A stretch of 64,000 nt of DNA from Bacillota bacterium (GTDB lineage: Bacteria; Bacillota; Clostridia; Christensenellales; UMGS416), in contig JAEWRW010000020.1 in NCBI GenBank assembly GCA_023398815.1, forward strand, positions 199,400-263,399, given 5' to 3'. Positions 16,785 to 25,648 of this stretch are shown here, piece after piece. Both the position numbers and the translations under genes were made by a program. Every line of letters starts with the position of its first letter. The stretch's first letter is position 1. The notes below the pieces were generated by a model. That model saw only the letters and a program-made list of their open reading frames with translations. It was not told the DNA's origin and did no database searches.

Positions 16785-18962
16785 TCAGGGTTTGGCGTAG
16801 ACGATGGCCGAGTAAGCGCCATACACCTTGGCAGAACCCACCGTGCGGTAGGCCCGCACCTTGTAGTAGTACGCTTTATTGTCCGTCAGGCCTGTGTTGG
16901 TGTAGCTGAGGCTCGTCGTCTCTTTGATCTTGGTGTAGGTGCCGCCGCTGCTCGTCGCCCGGTACACCTGGTAACCGGTGGCTCCTCTCACCGCGCTCCA
17001 GCTCACCTTCAGGGAGCTGTTGCTGACGCGTGTGGCCGTGACACCCGTCGGGGTCGCCGGCACCGGCTTGGCGCTCACCACCGCCGAGTAGGCCCCGGTC
17101 ACCTTCACCGTGCCCACCATGCTGTAGGCACGCAGCTTGTAGTAGTAGGTCTTACCAATCGTCAGGCCGGTGCTGGTGTAGCTGGCGGCGCTCGTCTCCC
17201 CCAGGTAGGTGTAGCTGCCGCTGGCGCTGGTGGCGCGGTACACCTGGTCCTTTGTCGCGCTGGTCACCGCGTTCCAGCTCACCTTCGCACTGTTGTAACC
17301 CGCTGACGCCGCCTTCACCCCCGCGGGCGCGGCCGGGAGGGGCCGCACCACCACCGTGGTGGAGTAGGCGCTGTACGTCGTGGCCGTGGTGGCCGCGCAA
17401 CGGGCGCGGATCTTGTAGAGATAGGCTTTACCCACAGACAGGCCCTTGGCTGTGTACCCCGTGGACGTTACGAGATCCACCCGCACGCCGTCGCGGTACA
17501 CCTCATACCCCGTCGCGCCGGCCACCGCCGTCCAATTGAGGGTGGCACCGGTGGTTGTCGTCGTCTTCACCGTCAGCACCGGCGTGGTGATGGCCGCAAA
17601 CTCGGCCTTCAACGTTCTGGCCTTGGTCACGGGGAAGGCGTAGGTTGCGTTGGTGGAGACGGCGGTGCTGCCCTCCAGCCAGCGGACGAACCGGTACCCC
17701 GCCTTGGGCGTGGCCTTCACGGTGGCCGTGTTACTCACCTCATAGCTGCCGCCGCCGCTCACCGTGCCGTACGCACTGTTGTTGGCGCTGACGGCGATGG
17801 CGTAGGAGGAGGGCAATGGATGGAACAGGTTGAAACTGACTGCAACTTGTGCGCTTGTGTTTTGGTCGGTGCTGACGACGAGGGTTTCGTTGTAGTTGCC
17901 GACAGCAAGCTCAGCCTTGGGCTGCACGGTGAAGGTTGCACTCCCGCCCGCCGCCAGCGTGGTGGCAGACAGCAAGCCGATGGCGTAGTTCGCACTGGTT
18001 GGCGCTGTCAAGGCGACCGTCTGGTTGCCGGTATTTGTCACTGTAACAGTTTGAGCAGCGGGCAGCCCTGGGTAGCCTTCCGGCAGGTCGCCAAAATTGA
18101 GGGTAGATGGCGAAGCGGTGATGGTGTAGGGAGAGGGAAGGACGCTCACCAGAACACTGTCTGCAACCACTTGGCCTGTCAAATCTGTCGCAGTACAGGT
18201 GTATGTGGTATCCACAGCGGGGGATGCCGTGATGCTCGATGAAGTGCCGACCGTGCTGGTTCCGTCGCTCCAACTGTAAGAATAAGGCGGGGTGCCCCCA
18301 GCTGCGGTCGCACTTAGCGTGACGCTCTGGCCTTGGAAAATGGTTGCATCGATACCGGCATTCACCCTAAGCGGGCCGGAGGGGATGGAGTCGACCAACC
18401 CGATGTCATCAAGCAAGAGAAGGAATTTATCCACGCTCACAAGTTGGAATGCGATGTACACGGTTTGGCCTGTGTAAGCGCTCAAGTCCACATAGTGCTG
18501 TTGAAAGGTTGGATTTTCGTCGGTCACAGACAGCAGTGTTTGATTGAAATTCACAGGTAGATTGCCCGTGGTGGAGAGCTTAACGTTGTAGGAGTCAGGA
18601 TAGCTCGGATCTGCCGACTTTGCTGCCCAGCGTAACACATCGTTTTGCCCATCGATCGCAAGCGCGGGGGAGATGAGCCACCGGTTGGCTTGGATGGTGG
18701 GATCTGTAAACCAGGAACCCATAAACACAGATTTGTTAGTATCAAAGGTGGAAACGGCAGCAGCACAGCCATTTGGGAAATGGCCTGAAATCTGTGCGTT
18801 GTAAGTGGCCCCATCCAGTTCAGCTGTTGTGAACCCGGCAGGCAATGCGCCAATGGCAATGTCCTCAAAATTCCAATAGTACTGTTGAGCGGCGGCTGTT
18901 GTGGGAAGGAACCCCAGCAACAACACAAATGTGAGCGCAAGTGACAGTAGTTTTTTTTTCAT
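16785..18962 (-). CDS. Secreted multi-domain protein: anchor-J/adhesin domain, Ig-like, InlB-type and three FN3 repeats
   Basis: 725 residues with a signal peptide (MKKKLLSLALTFVLLLG, cleavage near AAA-QQ). Domains in order: cleaved-adhesin/choice-of-anchor-J beta-sandwich (about 27-200, WNFEDIAIG, WLISPALAI); an Ig/PKD-like domain (about 205-285); an ASPM-type beta-sandwich (about 290-385, LNFGDLPEGYPG); a divergent InlB B-repeat (about 395-460, ATPKAGYRFVRWLEG); then three fibronectin type III repeats (about 465-725) with the recurring GYxVYR...YxSTGLTxGKTYYYKVRAY pattern. No catalytic motif, LPXTG signal or S-layer domain is visible, so how it stays on the surface is unclear. Likely an extracellular adhesion or matrix protein. 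Start at 18962 with AAGGAGG. Confidence 0.85.
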   Translation of the reverse strand: MKKKLLSLALTFVLLLGFLPTTAAAQQYYWNFEDIAIGALPAGFTTAELDGATYNAQISGHFPNGCAAAVSTFDTNKSVFMGSWFTDPTIQANRWLISPALAIDGQNDVLRWAAKSADPSYPDSYNVKLSTTGNLPVNFNQTLLSVTDENPTFQQHYVDLSAYTGQTVYIAFQLVSVDKFLLLLDDIGLVDSIPSGPLRVNAGIDATIFQGQSVTLSATAAGGTPPYSYSWSDGTSTVGTSSSITASPAVDTTYTCTATDLTGQVVADSVLVSVLPSPYTITASPSTLNFGDLPEGYPGLPAAQTVTVTNTGNQTVALTAPTSANYAIGLLSATTLAAGGSATFTVQPKAELAVGNYNETLVVSTDQNTSAQVAVSFNLFHPLPSSYAIAVSANNSAYGTVSGGGSYEVSNTATVKATPKAGYRFVRWLEGSTAVSTNATYAFPVTKARTLKAEFAAITTPVLTVKTTTTTGATLNWTAVAGATGYEVYRDGVRVDLVTSTGYTAKGLSVGKAYLYKIRARCAATTATTYSAYSTTVVVRPLPAAPAGVKAASAGYNSAKVSWNAVTSATKDQVYRATSASGSYTYLGETSAASYTSTGLTIGKTYYYKLRAYSMVGTVKVTGAYSAVVSAKPVPATPTGVTATRVSNSSLKVSWSAVRGATGYQVYRATSSGGTYTKIKETTSLSYTNTGLTDNKAYYYKVRAYRTVGSAKVYGAYSAIVYAKP

Positions 18963-19004
18963 AACAACCTCCTTAAAGAAACGGGAACGAAATCGGCAGA
19001 TCGT

Positions 19005-19060
19005 ATGCCCGGTTTTGTCTTGGCCGTCGCGCCTCCTGGATGAGCATGGATTCCGGGCAT
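19005..19060 (-). promoter_or_regulatory. Structured 5' leader of the FN3-repeat gene
   Basis: An 8-bp perfect inverted repeat (ATGCCCGG at 19060-19053 with CCGGGCAT at 19012-19005 on the minus strand) closes a ~40-base region containing two smaller potential hairpins, about 43 bases before the start codon. It could be a regulatory RNA element, but I cannot match it to a named riboswitch class. Confidence 0.3.
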
Positions 19061-19498
19061 TATCCTCTATGGGGTACTTGCCACCATTATCATGCAAAAT
19101 AACAGTATCACGGCAGAAATGTCCTGCGCAATGAACGAAAGTACAGGCTGCCCATGCGTATGGCAGAAACACTCAAGTTTCTTAAAATGAGAGAGACTTT
19201 CATCGGTAGGGTACCATGAAATCAAATTGGAATATACCATGGTTTGGTTATTTCAGATCAAGTTGCCAACACTGACAGCCAATCAACCGGTAAACAGCGG
19301 GAACACAAACACTCGTTCCTTGCTGGGTGAAAGAAACCGGCGGCTCTCGCGCACTGCAGAGGGGTGAAAGCTTCGCTTCTCGTCGGAAATCCATGCCGGT
19401 TGTGGCAGTGGATGAGTGTTCCACCCGGTAAGAGAAACGCTCATGCAGACATTTTGGAATGTTATTGGCATTAATGTGCCCCGGAGCAATAATAAATA
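19061..19498. other. Intergenic region, nothing recognised
   Basis: Divergent upstream region of the FN3-repeat gene and rpsU. It contains an extended -10-like TGGTATATT on the minus strand near 19231-19241, far from the gene. Short open frames at 19248-19513 have no ribosome site or recognisable similarity. Confidence 0.45.
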
Positions 19499-19527
19499 TC
19501 GACAAAGCGCCAAAGAACGAATATAAT
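19499..19527 (+). promoter_or_regulatory. rpsU promoter
   Basis: TCGACA (19499-19504), a 17-base spacer and TATAAT (19522-19527): 11 of 12 consensus positions for the vegetative sigma factor, about 70 bases before the S21 start. Confidence 0.75.
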
Positions 19528-19600
19528 CAGTATGGTTGTCCGCAACGAATGGGACGATAAAGGCAATTATGCGGGCAACCCAAACGAAAGGGGCGTTGTA

Positions 19601-19783
19601 GTGTCTGAGGTACGAGTTGGTAAAGACGAATCAATTGAAAGTGCTCTCAAACGATTCAAGAAGAAATGCCAGAACTCTGGCATTCTGAAGGAAGTGCGTC
19701 GGCGTGAGCATTATGAGAAGCCGAGCGTACGCCGCAAGAAGAAAGCAATAGAAGCACGTAAAAAATCAAAGAAGTTCAGGTGA
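19601..19783 (+). CDS. rpsU: Small ribosomal subunit protein S21
   Basis: 60 residues, the usual length. The sequence SEVRVGKDESIESALKRFKK followed by REHYEKPSVRRKKK and a Lys/Arg-rich tail is diagnostic for S21 of the 30S subunit. A GTG at 19601 is the start: it has AAAGGGG upstream and gives the standard N-terminus, whereas the longer frame to 19532 adds 23 residues without family similarity. It is monocistronic, with its own promoter and terminator. Confidence 0.95.
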   Translation: MSEVRVGKDESIESALKRFKKKCQNSGILKEVRRREHYEKPSVRRKKKAIEARKKSKKFR

Positions 19784-19789
19784 GGGAAG

Positions 19790-19820
19790 CCCGGCCAAGT
19801 TTTGGCCGGGTTCTCTATTT
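19790..19820 (+). terminator. rpsU terminator
   Basis: CCCGGCCAA (19790-19798) pairs with TTGGCCGGG (19802-19810), followed by TTCTCTATTT. Confidence 0.85.
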
Positions 19821-19856
19821 CTGTGAGGGATGGCGGTTTGCTGTGGAGACGTCCCT

Positions 19857-19891
19857 GCTCGCAGTGCATTGACCCGGGATGCACTGCGAGC
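19857..19891. repeat. 13-bp perfect stem-loop between rpsU and nrdA
   Basis: GCTCGCAGTGCAT (19857-19869) is perfectly complementary to 19879-19891 with a 9-base loop. No T-run follows on either strand. Role unknown; it lies outside the predicted nrdAB transcript. Confidence 0.5.
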
Positions 19892-19953
19892 GGTGTAGAC
19901 GCTTCCCCCCAGTGAGCGGGATTGCTTCCCGCGGAACCGAGGTACAGCGTTGG

Positions 19954-19997
19954 ATTACACAGAGTGCATTGCGCCATACAATATGTTGTGGTAAAAT
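19954..19997 (+). promoter_or_regulatory. nrdAB promoter with NrdR-like box
   Basis: TTGCGC (19969-19974), 17 bases, TAAAAT (19992-19997) with an upstream TG (extended -10). The spacer contains ATACAATATGTTGTGG (19976-19991), close to the palindromic NrdR box. A second ATACAA-starting, weaker copy begins at 20008. An alternative start pair is ATTACA (19954)-17-TACAAT (19977). Confidence 0.5.
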
Positions 19998-20080
19998 ATT
20001 GCAAACGATACAAACTGGGTTATACCGCCTTTGGTTTGTGTGGCGGAGCCCAAGGGATGACCGGGAGGACGCTGACCGCG

Positions 20081-22603
20081 ATGCAGATTACAAAACGGGA
20101 TGGCCGGATGGAAGAATACCTGCCCAACAAGATTATGGCGGCCATGGGCAAGGCTTTTGCCAGCGTGGGCAAGGCAGTGGATGACGCGCACTTGCAGGCG
20201 TTGACGGCGCAGGTGGGGGAGAAGGTCGCCGCGCTCACCGGTCCCGTGTCGGTGGAGAGCATCCAGGACCTGGTGGAAACGACGCTGATGGAGCAGGGCT
20301 ACTACGACGTCAGCAAAAGCTACATCCTCTACCGCAGTGAGCATGGCAAGCGCCGGGCGGCACGGCACCGCATCGCCGGGCACTTCGGCGACTGGGCCGA
20401 GCTGCTGGATGCGCTGCGTAGAGCGCAGGCGGACTACACCGATGACGCCTATTCGCTGGATCGGCTGGAGGGTAAGTTTCTGAGCTTCCAGAAGCCCGGC
20501 ATGACCAATGGCGAGGCGCTTTCCGCCCTCATCAAGGCCGCGGTGGAGTTGACGACACAGGACGCGCCCCGGTGGGAGTTCATCGCCGCGCGGCTGCTGG
20601 CGCTGCAGTTTGGGCAGCGTCTGGCCCAGTCGCTGCAGGCATACCGGCTGCAGACCTTCGCCCAGAAGGTCGCCTTTTGGACGGAGCAGGGCCTGTATGG
20701 CGACTACATTCTGCAGCACTACACCCCGGTGGAGCTCGATGAGGCGGCAACCCTCATGGACAGCCGAAGGGATCGACTGTTCACCTACTCGGGGCTGGAG
20801 CTGCTGCTCAACCGTTACGTCATTCGCAGCCACCAGGGTGAGCCGCTGGAGACACCCCAGGAGATGTTCCTGGGCATCGCGCTGCACCTGGCCATGCTGG
20901 AGACGAATGACCGACTGGGGTGGGTGCGCCGCTTCTATGACATGCTGAGCACCCAAAAGGTGACCATGGCTACCCCCACGCTGGCCAACGCCCGCAAGCC
21001 CTTCCATCAGCTGTCCTCCTGCTTCATCGATACCGTGCCCGACAGCCTGACGGGCATCTACCGCAGCATTGACAACTTTGCCCAGGTCAGCAAGTATGGC
21101 GGCGGCATGGGGCTCTATTTTGGCAAGGTGCGTGCCGCCGGCAGCGCCATTCGTGGGTTTGAGGGCGCGGCGGGTGGTGTCATCCGTTGGATCAAGCTGG
21201 CCAACGACACCGCCGTGGCCGTGGATCAACTGGGCGTGCGCCAAGGGGCCGTGGCGGTGTATCTGGATGCCTGGCACCGCGATTTGCCGGAGTTCCTGCA
21301 GCTGCGCACCAACAACGGCGATGACCGAATGAAGGCACACGACGTGTTCCCTGCCGTGTGCTATCCCGATCTCTTCTGGAAGATGGCGCGGGAGAACCTG
21401 GAGGGCAGCTGGTACCTGATGTGCCCCCACGAGATCCAGACCGTGCGTGGTTACGCACTGGAGGACAGCTGGGGGGAGGAATGGGAGACCCGCTACCGCG
21501 AGTGCGTGGAGGATGAGCGCATCCACAAGCGCGTCATTCCCATCAAGGAATTGGTGCGCCTGATCCTGAAGAGCGCGGTGGAGACGGGTACGCCTTTCGC
21601 CTTCAACCGTGACGCCGTTAACCGCATGAACCCCAACGCCCACCGTGGCATGATCTATTGCAGCAACCTGTGCACCGAGATCGCCCAGAACATGAGCGCC
21701 ATCGAGAGCGTATCCCAGACGGTGGAGACCGTGGACGGCGAGACCGTCGTCGTCACCGTGACCCGCCCGGGGGACTTCGTGGTGTGCAACCTCGCCAGCC
21801 TTTCGCTGGGTCACATTGACCTGGACGATGCCAACGAGCTGGAAGATGTCACCCGCAGCGCCGTGCGAGCGCTCGACAACGTCATCGACCTCAACTTCTT
21901 CCCGGTGCCCTATGCGAAGGTCAACAACCTCCGCTACCGGCCCATTGGCTTAGGCATCAGCGGCTACCACCACATGCTGGCCAAGCGCTCCATCCCTTGG
22001 GAGAGTGAGGAGCACCTGCGTTTCGTGGACGGCCTCTTTGAGCGCATCAACCACGCGGCCATCGCCGCCAGCTGCGACAATGCTGCCGAGAAGGGTGCCT
22101 ATGAGTACTTCCCCGGCAGCGACTGGCAGACAGGCGCTTACTTCAGCAAGCGTGGCTACGCCAGCGAGAGCTGGGATGCCCTGCGCCGCCGGGTGGCACA
22201 GCACGGCCTGCGCAATGGCTGGCTGCTGGCCGTGGCGCCCACCAGCTCCACCAGCATCATTGCCGGCACCACCGCCGGGGTGGACCCGATCATGAACCGG
22301 TTCTTCCTGGAGGAGAAGAAGAACGGCCTCATGCCCCGTGTCGCGCCGGACTTGAACCTGGACACCTTCTGGTACTATAAGAACGCCCACCATATCGACC
22401 AGAGCTGGTCGGTGCGGGCGGCGGGCGTGCGCCAGCGCCACATTGACCAGGCGCAGAGCGTGAACCTGTACATCACCACGGAGTTCACCTTCCGCCAGGT
22501 GCTGGGGCTCTACATTCAGGCCTTTGAGCACGGTGTCAAGACGATCTACTACATCCGCAGCAAGAGCCTGGAAGTGGAGGACTGCGTGGCGTGCTCATCC
22601 TGA
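20081..22603 (+). CDS. nrdA: Class I ribonucleoside-diphosphate reductase, alpha subunit
   Basis: 840 residues. It reduces ribonucleotides to deoxyribonucleotides using the radical from the beta subunit. Residues 1-95 are an ATP-cone allosteric domain (ITKRDGRMEEYLPNKI). The catalytic barrel carries the active-site cysteines Cys314 (HQLSSCF) and Cys569 (VVCNLASL) and the radical site Asn529-Leu-Cys531-x-Glu533 (SNLCTEI). The C-terminal tail ends in the reducing pair Cys835/Cys838 (CVACSS). The start at 20081 gives the normal ATP-cone N-terminus and has GGGAGGA upstream; an ATG at 20057 is possible. Operon with the beta subunit 36 bases downstream. Confidence 0.95.
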   Translation: MQITKRDGRMEEYLPNKIMAAMGKAFASVGKAVDDAHLQALTAQVGEKVAALTGPVSVESIQDLVETTLMEQGYYDVSKSYILYRSEHGKRRAARHRIAGHFGDWAELLDALRRAQADYTDDAYSLDRLEGKFLSFQKPGMTNGEALSALIKAAVELTTQDAPRWEFIAARLLALQFGQRLAQSLQAYRLQTFAQKVAFWTEQGLYGDYILQHYTPVELDEAATLMDSRRDRLFTYSGLELLLNRYVIRSHQGEPLETPQEMFLGIALHLAMLETNDRLGWVRRFYDMLSTQKVTMATPTLANARKPFHQLSSCFIDTVPDSLTGIYRSIDNFAQVSKYGGGMGLYFGKVRAAGSAIRGFEGAAGGVIRWIKLANDTAVAVDQLGVRQGAVAVYLDAWHRDLPEFLQLRTNNGDDRMKAHDVFPAVCYPDLFWKMARENLEGSWYLMCPHEIQTVRGYALEDSWGEEWETRYRECVEDERIHKRVIPIKELVRLILKSAVETGTPFAFNRDAVNRMNPNAHRGMIYCSNLCTEIAQNMSAIESVSQTVETVDGETVVVTVTRPGDFVVCNLASLSLGHIDLDDANELEDVTRSAVRALDNVIDLNFFPVPYAKVNNLRYRPIGLGISGYHHMLAKRSIPWESEEHLRFVDGLFERINHAAIAASCDNAAEKGAYEYFPGSDWQTGAYFSKRGYASESWDALRRRVAQHGLRNGWLLAVAPTSSTSIIAGTTAGVDPIMNRFFLEEKKNGLMPRVAPDLNLDTFWYYKNAHHIDQSWSVRAAGVRQRHIDQAQSVNLYITTEFTFRQVLGLYIQAFEHGVKTIYYIRSKSLEVEDCVACSS

Positions 22604-22639
22604 ACACGGCACCGCGCAAAGAGAGAGGAGGGTATCACC

Positions 22640-23683
22640 ATGGATCTGCTCCGTCAAAAGCCGCTTTTTAACCCCAACGGGGACACCGATGTGAGCCATC
22701 GCCGCATCATCGGCGGCGACACGACGAACCTCAACGACTTCAACAACCTGAGGTACCCCTGGGCCAGCGACTGGTACCGCCAGGCGATGAACAACTTCTG
22801 GATCCCGGAGGAAGTCAACCTCTCCACCGATGTGAAGGACTACCCCAACCTGCCCGCTGCCGAGCGCCGGGCTTACGACAAGATTCTGTCGTTCCTCATC
22901 TTTCTCGACAGCATCCAGACGGCGAACCTGCCCTATGTGGGGGAGTACGTCACCGCCAACGAGGTCAACCTGTGCCTGGCCATCCAGACCTACCAGGAGG
23001 CCATCCACAGCCAGAGCTACAGCTACATGCTCGATACCATCTGCGAGCCCCAGCAGCGTGACGAAGTGCTCTACCAGTGGCGGGGCGACGAGCACCTGCT
23101 GCGGCGCAACACCTTCATCGGCGAGCAGTACAACGCCTTCCAGCGGGAGAAAAGCCCCTACCACTTGGTGCGCACCATCGTGGCCAACTACATCCTGGAG
23201 GGCGTCTACTTTTACAGCGGCTTCATGTTCTTCTACAACCTGGGGCGCAACAACCGTATGCCCGGCTCTGTGCAGGTCATCCGCTACATCAACCGCGACG
23301 AGAACACCCACCTGTGGCTGTTCCGCAACATCCTGCTGGAGCTCAAAAAGGAGAACCCCGAGCTGTTCACGCCAGAGCTTGTGGACGTCTACCGCGGGAT
23401 GATCCGCGAGGGGTGCGAGCAGGAGATCGCCTGGGGGCATTACGCCATCGGCGATGGCGTGGTAGGGTTGACAAAACAGATGATCACCGACTACGTGCAG
23501 TACCTGGGTAACCTACGCTGCGCCAACCTGGGCTTTGACGGCCTCTACGACGCCCACAACGAGGAGCCGCCCACGATGCAGTGGGTCAGCCAGTACAGCA
23601 ACGCCAACACCATCAAGACCGACTTCTTTGAGGCCCGCAGCACGGCCTATGCCAAGAGCGGCGCGCTGGTGGACGACCTGTAA
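22640..23683 (+). CDS. nrdB: Class I ribonucleoside-diphosphate reductase, beta subunit
   Basis: 347 residues, standard length. The dinuclear metal site is complete: Asp90 (FLDSIQ), Glu120 and His123 (QEAIH), Glu187 (ILEGVYF), Glu221 and His224 (RDENTH). Tyr127 lies four residues after His123, the position of the radical tyrosine of class Ia/Ib enzymes, so this is not a tyrosine-less class Ic protein. The C-terminus ends GALVDDL, a plausible docking tail. AGGAGG precedes the ATG. No thioredoxin-like gene or nrdI follows, which favours the Ia-like type over Ib. Confidence 0.95.
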   Translation: MDLLRQKPLFNPNGDTDVSHRRIIGGDTTNLNDFNNLRYPWASDWYRQAMNNFWIPEEVNLSTDVKDYPNLPAAERRAYDKILSFLIFLDSIQTANLPYVGEYVTANEVNLCLAIQTYQEAIHSQSYSYMLDTICEPQQRDEVLYQWRGDEHLLRRNTFIGEQYNAFQREKSPYHLVRTIVANYILEGVYFYSGFMFFYNLGRNNRMPGSVQVIRYINRDENTHLWLFRNILLELKKENPELFTPELVDVYRGMIREGCEQEIAWGHYAIGDGVVGLTKQMITDYVQYLGNLRCANLGFDGLYDAHNEEPPTMQWVSQYSNANTIKTDFFEARSTAYAKSGALVDDL

Positions 23684-23806
23684 GGGGATAGGGACGCAAT
23701 CCTTTCAAGCAATGTTTTTTGTTTCTATGGCCATCATTTTGGGTGAATGCTGGAACCATCTGGATTGCCGTTCCATCAAAGTGGCAGGATGAGGAGGCTG
23801 GCAAAC

Positions 23807-25498
23807 ATGCGAGTTCGTCTTTCTGCCATTTCTTTTGCGCTTTGTTTTCTGCTGATGGTGTCTGTCGCGCTGACTGGCTGCGGGGTTGGTACATCTGGGA
23901 GTTCGGTTGCAGCCCCCACAACTGCCAATGTGGGCACCGGGCAGCCCACCGCAGAGCAGAGTGCCACCACCCCCACTGCGGCCCCGACGCCGACGCCCGT
24001 ACCGCCCCTTGCCGTGCAGGGCATCCGCGTTGTACCCGACCCGGAGGTGTTTTCCGAGGCTGTGGACGACCCCCATGCGTTGCTCCGATACGGTCTGGTG
24101 GATCCCTCCCTGGTGGACCGTGACATATTCAACACGGTGTACCGCGCCATTGAGAAGAGGCAGAAGAAACTGGACGTTTCTTCGTTTCATTACTCCCGTA
24201 TTATGATGAACAATCTGGTCGCCAGCGTGGACACGGGCTTTCGCTTGTTCTATCTCAAGGATTTTCACGTTAGCAGAGATGGAAAGACCGTCACCTTTTC
24301 CTACACGGGCGATCGTGAGCAGATTCTGCGCGACACGGAAACCTTCCACGCGCAGTTGGGGCACCTCATCTATGATGTGGCACCCGAAGGCTACACCGAT
24401 CTGCAAAAGCTCGTTGCGCTGTATGACGCTGTCTGCCGCCTGTCAAACTACACATCAGACATGGACGACGTGAACACATGGACGCCCTACAGCATTGTGA
24501 CCCAAGGACAAGGCATCTGCTCGGGTTATGCGCTCCTCATGCGGTACCTGCTGAACCAGTGTGGGGTGCAAGCGGAGTATGTGAGCAACGAGCCCCACGC
24601 CTGGAATGTGGTAAACATCGATGGCAAATGGTACAACAGCGATACAACCTGGGGGGCGGGCAACCCGGGGGACACCATGAACAACCTGAACACGCTGCTG
24701 TTGGATGACGGGACTCGTGCCAAAAGCATGGAAGACAACGGCTACACCTCCGAGGGCGTCTTCCTCAACGGAAGGCAGATCGAGGGGACGCCTCCACCCG
24801 CTTGTGTCGACACGAAATACAACGCCTATGCCCAAACCGGCTGGTGCTACGCGCTGGATGTGGAAGGGCAGGGTGTTTATTTCAATGGACAGGCGGGAAT
24901 CGAGCGCATGAGTCTGGATTGCGCCGACCGGCAGACGGTGCTGCCGGATGTGTTTGCGTATCAGATGGCGTTTTTCAACGGCGTTCTGTATTACCTCAAC
25001 CTGAACGACGGTTCCCTTTACAAGTACGATGGGCAGGGCGACCCGGTGCTGCTCTATGGCGATGCCATGCTGAGCGACCTGAAGCTGGACAATGCAAAGC
25101 TCCGTTACAGCCACACAGAGGGCGAGACTACTGTGACCGACACAATCGACCTGCTGCCGGGGGCGGTGAAGCTAAGTAACCTCTCCAATGCACAGGCATT
25201 TGCGGCGGCGGAGGTCTCGCGCAGTCAATCATTTTCCTGGCGCGTCAAGTTCTCCGTACCCTTGGACCCAAAAACAAACTGGAATGAGCGCATCTATCTG
25301 GCTGACGAGAAGGGGAATGCATTTCCCTTGCTCTGCCAGCTGGATGCTTCGGGCTGTGAACTCACCGTTCGCCCCAAGTCCTGTTTGGCCGATGCGGGCA
25401 GGGTGTCGCTGTTGATTGACAGTGAGATCGTGGCGACAAATGGTACACACCTGGCAACCCCTTGCCGCCAGAATGTAACGATTGTGTCTCGACAATAG
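23807..25498 (+). CDS. Lipoprotein with transglutaminase-like (cysteine protease fold) domain
   Basis: 563 residues. Lipoprotein signal with Cys25 in LTGC, then a Thr/Pro/Ala-rich linker (about 28-65). A transglutaminase-like domain (about 110-290) has the triad Cys238 (GICSGY), His264 (EPHAWN) and Asp279 (YNSDTTW). The C-terminal half (about 310-563) contains short YALDVEGQGVYFNG-type strands resembling the DUF5050-like beta-propeller found in clostridial surface proteins, then an Ig-like end. Such proteins are thought to cleave or cross-link surface peptides; the substrate is unknown. GAGGAGG precedes the start. Not obviously linked to the nrd genes. Confidence 0.85.
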   Translation: MRVRLSAISFALCFLLMVSVALTGCGVGTSGSSVAAPTTANVGTGQPTAEQSATTPTAAPTPTPVPPLAVQGIRVVPDPEVFSEAVDDPHALLRYGLVDPSLVDRDIFNTVYRAIEKRQKKLDVSSFHYSRIMMNNLVASVDTGFRLFYLKDFHVSRDGKTVTFSYTGDREQILRDTETFHAQLGHLIYDVAPEGYTDLQKLVALYDAVCRLSNYTSDMDDVNTWTPYSIVTQGQGICSGYALLMRYLLNQCGVQAEYVSNEPHAWNVVNIDGKWYNSDTTWGAGNPGDTMNNLNTLLLDDGTRAKSMEDNGYTSEGVFLNGRQIEGTPPPACVDTKYNAYAQTGWCYALDVEGQGVYFNGQAGIERMSLDCADRQTVLPDVFAYQMAFFNGVLYYLNLNDGSLYKYDGQGDPVLLYGDAMLSDLKLDNAKLRYSHTEGETTVTDTIDLLPGAVKLSNLSNAQAFAAAEVSRSQSFSWRVKFSVPLDPKTNWNERIYLADEKGNAFPLLCQLDASGCELTVRPKSCLADAGRVSLLIDSEIVATNGTHLATPCRQNVTIVSRQ

Positions 25499-25514
25499 CT
25501 GGCGGTGCATCCGG

Positions 25515-25542
25515 GTTGTGGTATGCTGTTGCATACCACAAC
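25515..25542 (+). terminator. Stem-loop after the transglutaminase-like gene
   Basis: A 12-bp perfect stem (25515-25526 with 25531-25542) with a 4-base loop, 17 bases past the stop. There is no T-run, so it may be a weak terminator or a processing/stability element. Confidence 0.4.
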
Positions 25543-25648
25543 ATGTGGAAAGGGATGGCGGCAGCGTATTGTGCCTGCGGTTCCGGTTGCGCGGGGTGTT
25601 GCGCTGGCCGCGCGGTGGGCGCAAACTGCATGACAGGAGGATCGTACA

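Noticed and set aside
19248..19513. Two overlapping short minus-strand frames upstream of rpsU
   Set aside because: No ribosome site or family similarity; they lie in the rpsU upstream region.
19955..21814. 619-residue open frame on the minus strand opposite nrdA
   Set aside because: Antisense shadow of a conserved gene in GC-rich DNA; low-complexity His/Gly/Val-rich translation without a family match or ribosome site.
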